Source of the DNA: Selaginella moellendorffii
Lineage: Eukaryota; Streptophyta; Lycopodiopsida; Selaginellales; Selaginellaceae
Assembly (NCBI RefSeq): GCF_000143415.4
Contig: NW_003314262.1
Span: 5,886,471-5,950,470, forward strand
Direction of reading: 5' to 3'
Length of the DNA: 64,000 nt
Both the position numbers and the translations under genes were made by a program. Position 1 is the stretch's first letter, and the number at the start of each line of letters is the position of its first letter. The notes under the pieces are model-generated. The model was not told the DNA's origin. It saw only the letters and a list, made by a program, of their open reading frames with translations, and did no database searches. Positions 33,048 through 49,278 of this stretch are shown piece by piece.

Positions 33048-34930
33048 ATGGATTCCAAGGCCGATCGCCAGGATTTGCTCTTCTACCTCTTGCCGCTGAT
33101 CCATTCCAATGCGCCGAGTTTCCTGCCGCTGCTGCTCGCGCTGGGCGCGGTCCTTGCCGCGGCGGTGGCGATCTTCCGCTGGACTAGCCGTGGGGGATGC
33201 GCGTGGGCGGATCGATCCAGCACCATCCCGGGGCCGCGCGGTCTGCCAGTCCTTGGATCGCTGCTGGAGATGGGCGATCTCGCGCACCACCGCCTGAGGA
33301 GCCTCTCGATCGCGCACGGCGCGCGCAAGCTCATGGCGCTCAGCCTCGGCTCCACGCGCGTGGTCATCACTAGCGCTCCCGAAGTGGCGCGGGAGATCCT
33401 CACCAGCGCTGCCTTCGCGGATCGTCCTCTCAAGCAATCGGCCGCGGAGCTCCTGTTTGGCCGCGCTATCGGCTTCGCCCCCTACGGCGATTACTGGCGT
33501 GGCCTCCGCCGGATCGCCGCCAATCACCTCTTCTCTCCGCGGAGGATCGCCGCCCACGAGCCGCAGCGCCAGCGCCACACCGAGGTGATGATCGATGCCA
33601 TCGCCAGCGCCGCCGGCAAGGATCATGGCAAGAGCGTCGGGATTCGTGGATTCCTCCAGCGTGCCTCCTTGGCCAATGTGATGCAGGGAGTGTTTGGGCG
33701 GTGCTACAGCGGCGCCGAGGAGGCGGAGCTCCAGGCGATGGTGCGAGAGGGATTCGAGCTCCTGGGAGCTTTCAACTGGTCGGATCATCTTCCCCTGCTC
33801 CGGGCGATCAATGTGGACCCCCACTCGATCCAGGAGCGCTGTTCCAAGCTCGTCCCTCGCGTCCAGAAGTTCGTCCAGGCGATCATCGACGAGCACCGCC
33901 AGGCGCGCAGCGGCGGAGATGATCGGGAGAGCTCCGATTTCGTGGACGTGCTGCTGAATTTGAGCGGCGAGGAGAAGCTACAGGACCAGGATATGATCGC
34001 TGTGCTCTGGGTAAGCAAAGCTTACACGATTCTTTCCACCATAGCTTTTTTCTTCCTGATCGATCGATTGCTCTCTGTTCTTGGCTAGAAAAGAGGAAAA
34101 GCTCTTCCTTTCATCAGAGTCATATCTTTTACAAGCTTTCTTCTTTCCTCTTCTACTTTCTTTCGTGATCCAAGTTCCTTGCTAGTCTCAATCGATCACT
34201 CGCTCATTCTTTCTCCTAAAGTTTCGATCGAATGCTTTTTCAGAGTTCTTCTCTATGATCGATCCAATTCTTACAAATATCTTCCTTTTCCTTCTTTCAG
34301 GAGATGATCTTCCGCGGCACTGACACCACTGCAATCCTCACGGAATGGATGCTCGCGGAGCTGGTCCTCCATCCAGAAATCCAGCGCCGCCTCTACCACG
34401 AGATCGAGGAGCTCCAGTCCAAGAAATCGCCACCATCGCCACTCTCCGATCAGGACGTCGCAAGAATGCCGCTACTCCAGGCCGTGGTCAAGGAAACTCT
34501 CCGCCTCCATCCACCCGGTCCCCTCCTCTCGTGGGCTCGCCTCTCCACCCAGGACGTTACCATCGCCGGCCACCACGTACCGCGCGGTACCACCGCCATG
34601 GTTAACATGTGGGCGATCACGCACGACCCGGCAGTGTGGAGCGAGCCCGAGCTGTTCGTCCCGGACAGGTTCCTCGGTGTGGAGTTTGATGTCAAGGGGA
34701 CCGACCTGAGGCTGGCACCGTTTGGAGCTGGACGAAGGGTGTGCCCCGGCCGAGCTCTCGGGCTCGCTACTGTGGGTCTTTGGCTCGCCAAGCTCGTCGA
34801 AAGGTTTGAGTTTGTGGAGGACAAGGAGCGTCCCGTGGATCTCAGCGAAGTCCTCAAGCTTTCGTGCGAGATGGTGAATCCGCTGAGTGTTGGTGCTGTG
34901 GAGAGGTGCCCGATCGCTGCCAGCTCGTGA
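33048..34930 (+). CDS. Cytochrome P450, CYP78A-like
   Basis: ER-anchored heme monooxygenase. Exons 33048-34010 (321 codons) and 34301-34930, phase-0 intron, 530 residues. N-terminal anchor around residues 22-43 ([19 protein letters not shown]), then the hinge [16 protein letters not shown]. Other landmarks: [10 protein letters not shown] and [20 protein letters not shown] (helix C region), I-helix [10 protein letters not shown] at the exon junction, K-helix [11 protein letters not shown] (ExxR), PERF-type FVPDRFLG, and heme loop [14 protein letters not shown] with the Cys ligand. These wordings, with the single intron just before the I-helix, fit plant CYP78A. Members elsewhere control organ size through an unknown mobile signal; the substrate here is unknown. 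GC-rich exons contrast with the AT-rich intron. Confidence 0.93.
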
Positions 34931-36341
34931 CAAGTTCTCTCAAGTATCATCGTCGTCTTGGTGGTTCCAGCAGGGAAGATCAAACAAGGATGAGAAAAGT
35001 GAAGAGATCAGCAGCACCACCAACCTGAGCATTTGTAAAAATGCATCGTCATCCTCTCTTCAGTCTTGCGAGAGCTTTGGTTCGTTCGTTTTCTTACACT
35101 TAGTTCCTTTCGTTCTTAGAGAGTTTGCTGACTTTTGGGCTCGAGATCTCTGGCTTGGAAGTGTCTCCAGAGATCGAAAAGTCCCCTTTTTTTTGTACTT
35201 GGGGTCTTTCTTCTGTATAAAACTTGCATCTTCTAGAGAACTGTTTGTTTGGTTGCTGCTGCTGATTCGTGCGTTTTGTCGTCAACCTGTCCGAAAGTGG
35301 CTTTTGGATGCTACTGTTAAGCTTGAGGAAATTTTCCGCGAGCTCGCTCTCGATCGAAACAACAAAAAAAAAAACACTTTTTGTTTTTTTTTCTGTTTGT
35401 TGCTCGTACAATGCAAATAGTCGATCTGATCGATCGAGAGCGAGAGCTTCCCTTTCTTTTTTCTCGCTCTGGAATCAAGCAAGCCCAAAAGAATGATTGA
35501 TTGAACAAGCAAAACCGACTAACTGCCGGATCCACAATCGAGACAAATCGAGGAAAGATTGCTGTGTCTTTGATTTTCATTGCTCGCCACTCACCGGGAA
35601 AGAGATTTTGGCGGAAAGGCAGTGTTCTCTCGCGAAAATATCTACATGTGCTGTGTAATGGAAGTGCAAGAGCTTTCATTCATGCGTGATCGATAATTGC
35701 GATGCGTGGTCTCTCCATTTTGAAAAACCATACATAAGGATCATGATCTTTGATGTATAGACCTTCATGTGCTTGATATATCTCGCGATCGTGCTAAAAC
35801 TTTGGCACCTGTGTTGTAGTCAACCGTTTACTTTGAGTCCACTCTGCGCTGACTTTTCAGAATTTGTGTCGACCAACATGTGCCAGAAGATGCTTTGGAA
35901 AATTTGATCAAGAAACGGTGAGATCTGGTAACATGCCATGATAAGAGCTAGCGATCCAGACATTTTGCCATTAAGGTTTTGTTCATGAGATTCATACGCT
36001 ATCGTCCGAGTGAATTGTTGGCGTGATTCGAATCTTTGATTTGTGAGTTTCGTGTTCCTGTCCAAGTCGAAGGTATGTTGCGACAAGCCGTCCACATTCA
36101 CCTTGAAACATGCGAACCAAATGGAATATGGAATGAGCGTTAGAAAAATCGAGTCTTTGTGAACCATATAAGCGAACCAAACATCATGTGATTCGAGAGA
36201 ACGAGCAAGTTCAATTCTTCGCAAACTCCACAAGCGGAGGGTGATATTGTTTTCTAAGTTCTTGGCACACGACGGGAGGAAGATCCTCATGTGGAGTGTT
36301 CCTGGATTGACTGACTGACTCCCAAGTTCATAGGAAAAATC
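34931..36341. other. Intergenic region between convergent P450 and ALKBH genes
   Basis: No supported gene. Pyrimidine-rich stretches and an A9/T8 region near 35360-35395. ORFs of 60-180 codons overlap on both strands without domain features. Probably a long P450 3'UTR followed by the 3' end of the dioxygenase gene. Confidence 0.5.
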
Positions 36342-37262
36342 TTAGTTTTGGCGGCATAATCTTCGAAGCGTGACCGAGATCCTGCTTTCTTGCGGCACTG
36401 GAACTCCATCCCAGATTTGCTGCGCGGGGTTTGTGTTGATTTCGTGCGTCCAGCCGTATCTGGCCTCTCCAGACATGACGAGCAAATCACCCGGACGAAG
36501 CATCACTCCCACTTTTCTGGAGCCATCCTCGCAGCTTTTAAAAGTCATAACTCTGGAGGATACCAGCGACAAGATCACGATTCCATCCTCGAAACGCAAG
36601 AGATCAACGTGAGCACCTATTCCCTTTCGAAAGCAAACCACCATCAAAAGTTGGTTCATTTTTTCTCACGAACAGAGATTTTAGAAATGTATATATATAC
36701 ACTGACCTCCAAAGGCTTGTAAGAATTCACGATCATTTGATCGAACAATGGCTCTCTGGATATAACTTCTCGAGCCAAGATCTTGGATCTTTTGGAGAGC
36801 TGCTCTTCGAGCACACAGCTATGTACGAGTGCTGATAGATTCAACGCCCACAAAGGCAAGCCTCCAAATCTCATTGCCTGGAAGTTTAGAAAGGTTAGCA
36901 AATCAACACACAAAAAACAAAGCGAAGAAAAACCACCTGATTTTCGTTTGGGTTTGTAAACCATGACTCTACTACAACACCAAAATCTAAACAAAAAACC
37001 CCAATCGGTGACAGTAGATTTACCAGCCTCAATGTCGTCTATAAGCTCCTGTTGCTCGTGATTGGAAAGAAAATCTCGACATATCCAAAGACCCTCGACC
37101 TCCTCTACATGCTCCCATTGTCTACAAACATCGATCAAAAAAACATAGAAAAATCAAATCGCAAACTTGCCTCTCGGAGAAGATCCCATCCTCGCCACTA
37201 TCATCTTCGGAATCCCCAAACACGGCACACAAGAGATTCCTCACCGCCGACTCGTCCTCCAT
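36342..37262 (-). CDS. AlkB-homologue 2-oxoglutarate/Fe(II) dioxygenase
   Basis: Five exons on the minus strand: 37262-37171, 37121-37024, 36986-36937, 36877-36707 and 36623-36342; the lengths sum to 231 codons, 230 residues. Family hallmarks: NENQAMRFGGLPLWALNL, NSYKPLEGIGAHVDL with the iron ligands H and D of HxD, VILSLVSSRVMTF, LRPGDLLVMSGEARYGWTHEI (distal His ligand), and the 2OG-binding RISVTLRRL. The fold is complete but short, like the small plant ALKBH proteins. The substrate (nucleic acid or protein) is not predictable. The first intron uses a GC-AG pair with the strong donor AG|GCAAGT. Upstream at about 37280-37340 are ACGT-core motifs (ACGTGTCA, CACGTC). Confidence 0.85.
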
Positions 37263-37792
37263 AGGAGGAGAAAAACCCAAAGTGACGTGTCAGCACACGT
37301 AGCGTCCACGTCAAGCGAGCTCGAGACGAGCATGACACGTCACAGGCCAGGCTAGACTGAAAATCCGAGACTACTTCTCAAAAAAGACCCCTTTTGGCTT
37401 TAAATGCCGCGCTCTCTCTCGATCGAGCCAAGGATAGATAGACTTTCAAGGATTTTTCAAGGCGGTGGGAGCTCATAGCCTGGAACGAAGCACGGTTGTG
37501 CTTGGTTTCTCGAGCCATCCATAAAATCGCGCTTCGTTTCATGCTATGCGCGTCCATAATGCCTTGGTTGGAGTCGCGTTGTCTCAGCTGGCGCCTGGAT
37601 TGATCCATAAAGAACTCCTGGTCTTGTTTAATGGAATGTAGCGTTTCCTTGGTGAATAGTGGTTCTCTCGTTTGATATACGTCTATAACTCCGATGCTGC
37701 TGAGAGAATAAACGGAGCTCTTGTAACGAGAAGAAAAGAAAAGAAAAGAAAGAGATGGTAGCTCACCTCTGATTCTGATATGATCTTTCAGC
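37263..37792. other. Intergenic region, ALKBH promoter and methyltransferase 3' end
   Basis: Both neighbours read leftward. Contains the ACGT-core boxes near 37280-37340 and an AAAAG run near 37730-37752. A 76-codon minus-strand ORF (37378-37608) has no features. Confidence 0.45.
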
Positions 37793-40530
37793 TCAGCTGG
37801 ATGGTCTCCAGGAAGTTTTCTGGGCGGCGATCAGCTGCTCCTGCTCCTGTGTGTATGACACGCGGATTTCCCAATGGAGTGACTTCAGGAGCGGCTCGAT
37901 CTCCCCCAGAATTGTCGTGGTGTCTCGGAAAATCCCCCAGCCGCCGGGCCTTAAAATCCTGTCCATCTCCACCACCGTGTTGACAACACCGCAGCTGCAA
38001 GACCGAGTAAAGATTCCAGGTTTTAGAACTCCAGCTAAGTGAGCGAACTCCAACTTTCACTGTTACCTCTGTTTCAAGCGTGAAAACAGATGGTCCGCGT
38101 GCAGCAGGTCATACGTGCGAGGGTATGTGCTGAAAGACTCACACCAGTCGTGATACTGTCCTATCAAACCACGGTCGGTGATAATCGGCAGTGTATCAGG
38201 CTCGGTGACTGGAACCACGTTGAGGACCCAGACTGGGTATCCCACGAGAGCAGCAGCAAATCTGGAAAGTTTACAAGGTTAGCTAGCTGCTAAAGTTGTC
38301 TCGAGCTCAAACTTACCCTCCATATCCCGCTTTCATATCCATGACGTTCCGAATTACAGTCCAGTCGATCTCAAGGCCGCGTGCGTAGGATTTCTGGACG
38401 ACATGCTGCCAGTGTATCGTGTCGGATTCAAACTCTTCCACCGCTGGCTTTCCAAACAATCCTTTTGGAATGGTTCCAAGCCAGTCCGGTGTTGCATTCA
38501 CCCTCTGGGGCCACTCCTGTGGCCATCTAGTGCCACGGATACCATCTCCTTCGGGGATCTTGTGAAGACAACTTTGCATGGGAACGTACCTGGTAAAGGA
38601 GAGCTCATGAATAAGATAGAGAGAGAGAGGGAGAACGATCTTGCAAACCATGCAGCATCTCGATTGTCTGATTCGTCACACATTGGTGGCTCGTTCTTCT
38701 GTCGTTTCTGGTAGCAAGTGTTGTCTTTGGGCTTTTGAAAGATGGCAATCCCGACCCCTGTTTTAGGATCCCGCTGTTTCACAATCATCTTCCAGCACAT
38801 ATTGTCAGCTAAGGCCTTCGTGTCTGCACAAAACCACCTCGTCAGAGCTTGGATGGTAAAGCCGAGGTCGTACCTTTCCATATCTGTACATCTTCTGGTT
38901 CGTTTTTGTACACTGGAGTGGCCGACCAGACGAAGTATCCTCCCGGACGAATGAGGCGATTGAGCTCCAAAAGAAGTCTACCACCTGTTTCAAGAAGGAA
39001 AATGTTAAGAAAGTCCTTTGAACTATACAAAAATGTGCGTACCATCTACATGCCATGGAACTCTGCAGCGAGCACAGTGTGCGATATCGTAAGCATAGCT
39101 AGGATAAACCAGCCTCTGCGTTCCCATGACCGCGAGAATTGCTGGAATTCCACGCTCCAAAGCTAGCTGAACCTGAGCTTCGTGTTCGTCTTTTGGAGCG
39201 AATGACATGGTAATAACGTTCTTGTCAAACAAAAAGCCTCCAAAACTTGCGACGCCACAGCCAACATCAAGCACGGTGCGAACGTGCTTCCCCCATGCAA
39301 TATCTGGAAGACTCTGCAAAACATTTACTCCATTAGTCTAAGCTAGCAACAGACAACAGAAACTTACAATCTGGATGAAGTCAATGTAGCGCTGAGCTCC
39401 TTGTTTAAATTGAGTTCCACCGCCAGGAAAAAGAAGAAGGTCGTCTTTCTTTTTCACCCAGTTTTGGTCCTTCTTATACGAAACTAATCCAGGATGAGGG
39501 ACGTTGCTGTACCAGACCTGTAGCAAATTTTGCTAAATCATATGCTCGAAAAAACGAATTCGCATACCTGCTTTCGGCTTTGTGGCCAGTTGACATGAGC
39601 CTGGTATCCTGATGGAAGAGGTACGAGGCATTTTTTAATATCGTCTCCAGTTGGGCAATGCCGCTCCCGGTGCTCGTAGTGACTTCTTGACCTCAGCTTC
39701 TTAATAGCTTTCTGGTTGTCCAGGCACGGAATATAATCAGCGGCATTGGAGAAACTGCAAAGTTTCAACTCCATATCAATTGGCGATTGTTCGGGTTGCT
39801 TCTCCTCGGGTTTTTTTTCTGTTTGCTGATCAGCACTTGGAAGAACATCCTCCTTCTTCATCTCCTGCTTGGACTCATTGGCTTGACTTGTCCAAGTGTT
39901 GGAAACCTCTTTGTTTTCAACAGTCAGCTCTAACTCCGTTTTGTTTGTCCCCGGCTCCTCGATAGTAGCAGTGTCGGAATCATCTTTCTTCTCCTCGGCA
40001 TCCTTGCTTTGAGTCTCTTCGTCTTTTTTCTCTTCTTCCTTGTCCTCGACTTTCTTTTCTTCTCCCTTATCCTCGTCCTTCCGTTCTTCTTTCTTGTCTT
40101 CGTCTTCTTTCTCTTCATCTTCTTTCGCATCTTCTTCCACCGGGGCATCTGAGTCTTTCTTCTGCTCTCCAATATCCACAGGTGTGTCGTCCTTCTTCTC
40201 GCCATCAACCTTGTCACCATCTTTTTCGTGGTCAGCTTGTTGTTTATCTTCGAGATTTTTCTCCTCGGTAGCATCCATCTCTTGTTCAAAGTCGGAGTCC
40301 TTCTCGGAGTCCTTCGTCACCTCACCCTCTCGAGCCTCGGACGGAGAATTCTCCCGGGAACCCATCTGTGACGCTGCTTCATTTGTTTGTGGAACAACCT
40401 CGGTACCTTGTTCTGACGGAGACCGGAAGAACGCTATGGCGGCAAGGATCAAGATCGCTACGAAAACGCCCGTGATCAGATAGTACATCGGCGTCTTGCG
40501 CCTGTCGCGCATTGGCTTTGCCACCCTCAT
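37793..40530 (-). CDS. Golgi PMT-type methyltransferase (QUA2/PMT24-26-like)
   Basis: Putative SAM-dependent pectin methyltransferase, type II membrane protein. Eight exons: 40530-39568, 39517-39368, 39313-39043, 38984-38874, 38823-38649, 38589-38317, 38261-38067 and 37994-37793; the lengths sum to 780 codons, 779 residues. A short basic cytosolic tail is followed by one membrane span ([20 protein letters not shown], about residues 16-35). Then comes a roughly 200-residue lumenal stem of Lys/Glu/Asp low complexity, as in PMT24-26. The catalytic part has [35 protein letters not shown] (SAM motif I), [46 protein letters not shown] and [16 protein letters not shown]. Both half-domains are present, so it is probably functional. 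Confidence 0.92.
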
Positions 40531-41027
40531 CTTCGAGCTCCTCCAAAGTTTCTTGAGAGTTCCTGTAAGAAAAATATAAGATCTTAAAAAAAAAAAAAAA
40601 AAAAATCAAGGATGGATCGATCTTTCTAACGAAGATTTCGCTCACCGCCAGATCCAAACCCGTGAATGCTGGCATACGGAGCTACATTTTGTTTCCTAGC
40701 TACAATGCGCAAGCAATGCGAGCAAAACCCTCGGGAAATACACCCCGATCGATCCAGAGTTTAGCAGCGCCTTACCGGATCTTGCAGCTCCAGCCGATCC
40801 GAGAGCTCGCACCTCGAGCGGCGCCGCGGCGATGGGATCCCTCCCTCCACCTCCTCCTCTCTGTCAGTCACAAATCCTCGAGCTCATTTGGCTTGCTCTT
40901 GAGTTTAATAGACAGTACGGTAATGTCGGTGGCTCATCACTATCTGTGACCATGTGTACGAACGTTGTTGTTCGGAAACAACGTGAAGAGCGCTACTATT
41001 TGAATCGAGGATATTCTCTAGGGTTTT
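40531..41027. promoter_or_regulatory. Shared upstream region of PMT and the coiled-coil gene
   Basis: 497 bp between divergent ATGs. A 21-nt A run lies near 40586-40606. TCTAGGGTTTT (41017-41027) directly abuts the ATG of the coiled-coil gene. The PMT 5' leader probably contains an intron, since AG/GT candidates exist at about 40563 and 40645; this was not resolved. Confidence 0.45.
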
Positions 41028-42851
41028 ATGGCGCCTAAGCGCGTGAGCACTGCCCCTCCTGGCGATCCAGGAGGCCCCAATGCCGATCCGGCGCAGCAAA
41101 AGGAAGGACAGGCCGCGGCAGTGGAAGCGCCGCCTCCTCAGGTATGGATTTGTGAAGCTGTGGTAATATTGATCGCCCATTGCGTTGATTAGGTCGATGA
41201 AGAAGTGGTAATGCTCCAGAAGAAGGCCGATGCTGGAAAGACCGAGGCGGACAAACTCAAGTGAGCTTATTTCGCTTAATCCATAAGAATCTGAGGAGTA
41301 AGTCTGATATTTCTTTAGAACGATTTGAAAACTTCACAGCTCTTTTTATTTTTCTTTCACTGTAGGCAAATGCTCGACACACTCATGCACGTACAGAGCC
41401 AAAATGTGAGGGAAGCCAAGATCATCGAGCTCTTGAAAAAGGTTTTTCTTTTCTCGTTTTTCTTTTTCTATTTATCGTCCTTTGCTTGTTTGTTCTATAG
41501 AATGGAAGCATGGCGAAGAATTTAGAGCGTGAGCGATTGCTGGTGGGACGATTAAAGAAAGATGTTTCTTATCTCCAGAAAGAGGTGAGAAAGGATTGTT
41601 TCTGTGGGTAACCGGATGGTGTTTTGCTGTATCAGGTTGTTCAACTGAAAGAAGAAGAAAAGCTAAGACCTCCCGAGGAACCCACGGAGGTGGAGAAATC
41701 CATCCAAGAATCAAATATATACAGAGACAAGTTCATTCAGGTTTTTTTTCCTTGTTACGAACTGCGTATGTGTTCTCAGTCAAAGCAAGCAGGCAACAGC
41801 AAAACTTATGGAGGTCCAAGGAGCCAAAGCTGTGACCTCTGCGGAACTATCCAGGTTACAGCACGCATTGCAACGAGAAGTTGGAAATGTTCCCATTGTT
41901 AAGGTGAACGCTTGTATATGGCTGACTGGCTTCTTTTATTTATTTGTCTTTACAGGTCCTGGAAGAAGGCCAATTCTGGAAGGGTCGGGCGCAAATGATT
42001 ACCCTGCTAAAGGTCTACGATACTTATCAAGTTTCTCTCTGTTCTTACTTTGAGTTTACACAGGACAAAGTCGTGGAACTTGAACAGAAAGTCCGGGAGA
42101 GAGCATTGGAAGACCAGAATCATGTGTTTGATTTGAAAGAGAATGCTTGCAAGAAACAAATCGATGAGCTCGCTAAAAATTTTCTGGTGAGTTGTGCGTG
42201 TGCCGCAAGAGCTGTTTCCTACTAAACTCACGCATGGCAGGCTACGCGAGAGGAGCTGCTAACAACAAAGAAAAAGGTTGATTGCGTGCTTGCCAGAAGG
42301 AACATTTTGGAGAACGAGGTAATCTGATATTTTGCTTAGAAAACACTACTAGTTGTTATGTTGCAGATGAACAATGTGAAAGCAAAGATGGGATTGCTGG
42401 TAGCGAAGAGTGATAGCGACGACAAACTGATAGGGGCACTGCGTCAGGAATGCGTCGCTTCCAAACTGGTACGTAGCTTTTCGTAACACTCTTCCTTACA
42501 TCATGCGGTCTTTTCCCAAGGCTGTGGCACCCGAAAGGCTCAAGGAGCGCATTAGCTGCCCCTTGAGAGTTGGCTCATTGCATCGAGAACACCAGCTCGC
42601 AGCTTCTTTCAACGATCTGAAACTTCACTGCCGAGAACAGGTGATCTCTAAAGCCAGAGCTTCTGTTTGCTGTTCTAAGCCAGCCATCGTACAGGAGTTA
42701 CAAATCAAAGCCCAGGCGGAACTAATCGACTACCTACGAGATATCACAGCAGCAACTAGAGGTACCATGGAAGTTTTCCACGTTCCATACGTTCCACCTC
42801 GCGTCCTCGTCTTATACAGGCGAAGAGCAACCAAAAGAAAGTGAGCAGTGA
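41028..42851 (+). CDS. Coiled-coil protein, CCDC13-like
   Basis: About a dozen very short exons (for example 41028-41141; the last is 42820-42851) separated by 45-90-bp introns; frames stay open across every junction I checked. After a Pro/Ala-rich start (MAPKRVSTAPPGDPGGPNAD) nearly everything is predicted coiled coil: EEVVMLQKKADAGKTEADKL, QMLDTLMHVQSQNVREAKII, LERERLLVGRLKKDVSYLQK, LQHALQREVGNVPIVKVLEE, VRERALEDQNHVFDLKENAC, VKAKMGLLVAKSDSDDKLIG. The phrase KMGLLVAKSDSDDKLIGALR and the general order recall CCDC13, a centriolar-satellite/basal-body protein. That link is from memory and weak. A role in sperm cilia would suit a plant with motile gametes, but this is inference. Convergent with SEC63, 41 bp between stops. 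Confidence 0.75.
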
Positions 42852-42892
42852 CAATCCCAGCTTGTTCAAACGGTGCAAAGCTTTCATTTCCA

Positions 42893-45406
42893 TTACTTAT
42901 GCTTGGAGTCCTCTCCATTCATCTCACCCTTGGTGTCCTCCTCGTCTTCACTATACTCGCTTCCACTCTCGTCTTCCACAACCTCCTCGTCGATCTCCTC
43001 CTCGTCTTCCACCCCGTCCTCGTCGGCCTCGTCCACGGCAGCGCTCAGAGCCTTGGTTGCCACTGCTGGCCGGACCTTCTTGCTCACTCTGAGCTTCACG
43101 CTCACCTTCTTGTCACACGCAAGCCAGCAGTCTGACAAGCAAAACGCCGTCAAGTTATACGTCCCTTCCTCCGGCGCTTCAAACATCCCCGTCACCAGCC
43201 TGCTGCCTTCCTTCACTCTCTTCACTGCCTCGCTCACTGCCTTCTTCACCTCCGACTCCTCGGCACCTTTCCCTTCCAGAGATTCTTGCGCTGCCTTTGA
43301 CGCCGATGATATGGCCGCTGCCTCGTCCATGAAAGTGATCCTCTTGTGTACCCAGACGCTGTTCGCGGATGCGTCTCCCAGTAGCACCCAGAATCCTTCC
43401 TCCTTGACGTTGGAGTAGTAGGGAGTGTGCGCGTAGGCTGCTGTGAGGCCATTGCCGCGCTTGACTGATATCCAAGCTCGCATCGTCACGGCATCTCCTT
43501 CTTGGACGAACTCTTCTCCTTCAGTCCCGCAAGTGACATCGATCGTGACGGTGGGTATCATGTCCAGGACTTCTTCCACGTCTACGATCTGGCCTTGGGA
43601 GAAACCGGCCAGGGTTGACAGGAGTTCCTTACGCTCGTCCATTTTCAAGTCCCGGAATTCTTGCAGAGTTCGCACTTTCTGCAAACGAAAAAGAGCACAC
43701 AGTGAAAAGTAGAATGGGCTAGTCCCTACCTTGCGAGTGAGCTTCTTGTGAACGGAATCGTCGAAGTGTGGGAGCTGCATGAATGCGGCACTCCCTTCCA
43801 TAAGGCTTGCTCGATCAGATCCCTTTCTGGAATTAAGAGTCACAGCCTGAGACAGAGAAAGAAAAATGTACTTCAAATATCCAATATACAGATAATATAG
43901 AAAACAGACCTGAAAGAAGCTTTGAGACAAGTCCATTACTCCCAAAGCAGGCCGAAGCCAGCCATGACCATTTGCACTTCTCGCAGCCAAAGCCATCTAA
44001 AAACCAAACAGCAATAAATTAATTGCTTGCAACAGAGTGAGGTTTAACAAAGTCACCTTCATCAGCTCTTCAAGGAGGCGTGGCGTAAGCTGGATAATAC
44101 GTGCAAAATCCGACGCCAAGCCCGCTGGAACGTCCGCAGAGCTCCTTGTTAAATGTGCGAGCAATAGGAGTTCCGTCTGCCACAACGTAATGAAAACCAA
44201 GATACTAAGAAAACGAAACTATTACCTTGACTAGAGCAGGATGCTGCTTCCAAAACTTAGCCTGTTCTTGCTTTAGATTCTTGGGATCAAGGTTAAGTTC
44301 GCTTCGTACTACAACAAAAAGCTTCTGCAACGGCTCTTCATCACTTCTACGCACCGGGATTTCCACGAACTCGGCAGCTCTGATGAGAACATCCATCACT
44401 TTGCTGCATAGGCCATGCACGCGTCAACGATGAAACTACATCTAGATCCGTTACCTGGGAGCCAGTGATGGTTTCATAAGATAGTAATAGCTTGACAACG
44501 TTTGATGCATGATATAGTTTCCAGTGTACTTAGAAGATCGCGATAAATAGACCACCGCAATCAGTAGCGGTAGCAAAATTCCAAAACCGACCAGTCCTAG
44601 AAGTATAATTCCTCCAGTTGCCCCGTTGATATTGAGCAAAAACCACGGGAGTGCTATTCCCATTTTGAGCCCCTGTAAAACAAGACGAGGTTACTATAAA
44701 GTAGAACTTACGAAAAACTTCGAACCTGTCTGCCATCGGGATGCCCCCATTTCGCAAAATTCTCCCTAGCAACTGGGTCAGTAAGCGCTTGATACGCCTT
44801 TGAGATATAATCCACAAAGTAGGCATTGGCCTCTGCAGAAAGCAACGCGTAGATAAAACCATGATGAGGAACTTTGCGCATAAGATTTTAAGTTACCAGG
44901 ATCCGGATTCTTGTCCGGATGGTACTGCACGGACAGCCTTCGGTAAGCTTTCTTTATCTCAGAATCCGATGCATTCGGCTCCAAACCGAGAATCGAGAAT
45001 GGCTCGAATGGTTGCGACTGCAAAGACCAAGATAAATGAAAAGAGAAAACGCAAACAGAGCAAGAATTTTACCTCACGAGCGCTGAGCTTGATATAATAA
45101 ACCAGAAAGATCATCAAAATCCACAAGAAAACCAGTGTGATATTGCTGCATGTCGAGAACCTTCCCAACTGGAACAAGAATTTAACACAAAGAGAGAAAA
45201 GAGAGAAGAAGAAAACCAACCTTTCTCCACAACGAGACTTGATACTTGGGAGATTTCGCGCAAAGCGAGCAATGGCAGTGTAAATTCCTCCCCTGCCGCC
45301 TCGCAGCTCTGCCAAGCCGATAGATTGTCCACGGCACCACGAACAGGCCCAGCACGGAGAGAATAAAGATTGGGAAAAGGGAGCTCATCTCCTCTGACGC
45401 TGCCAT
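42893..45406 (-). CDS. SEC63 / ERdj2-type ER translocation J-protein
   Basis: ER membrane partner of the Sec61 channel that recruits BiP through a lumenal J domain. Multi-exon minus-strand gene from ATG 45406 to TAA 42893. N-terminal span ([19 protein letters not shown]), a second span ([19 protein letters not shown]), then the J domain [20 protein letters not shown] with the essential HPD in [14 protein letters not shown] third hydrophobic segment follows ([20 protein letters not shown]). Sec63/Brl parts follow: [87 protein letters not shown]. It ends in the usual acidic tail ([20 protein letters not shown]). All expected parts are present. Confidence 0.93.
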
Positions 45407-45762
45407 TCTCGGGAAAATCTAAGCCTGCTTCCCAGGAACCAATTCCACAAACAGGAGCTGCCGCCTCGATCTAGCTACCTAGCGCCTTGGATCTGCATAC
45501 CTATCGTATCGATCGATCGCCGAGCAAGCTCGGCGCTCCAAACCCTAGTCTCTCGTTCGTTGACGTAGCCCTCGTTGTATAGGGAGACTTAGTTTGTTAA
45601 ATAGTACACACAAGAAACGCGCTAACGATTATCTCGATGGAGCTTTGGAGATTTTCTCTTTGCTCCAAGCACAATGAAATGGTCTCTTTTTCTTCTTCTT
45701 CTTTCTCTGCTAGAGTTTAAGCTCGATCCTTTGTTTTTTCCAGCGATCTTGACGCGATTCGA
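45407..45762. promoter_or_regulatory. SEC63 upstream region and MCM6 3' end
   Basis: AAACCCTAG at about 45540-45548 lies some 135 bp upstream of the SEC63 ATG. No ORF of note. The MCM6 stop lies at 45763-45765, so both genes read leftward with 356 bp between them. Confidence 0.45.

Positions 45763-49278
<3,516 letters not shown>

Noticed and set aside
39930-40483. Charged or Ser-rich ORFs overlapping the PMT stem on both strands
   Set aside because: Shadows of the Lys/Glu-rich PMT exon in other frames; the PMT frame alone continues into conserved methyltransferase sequence.
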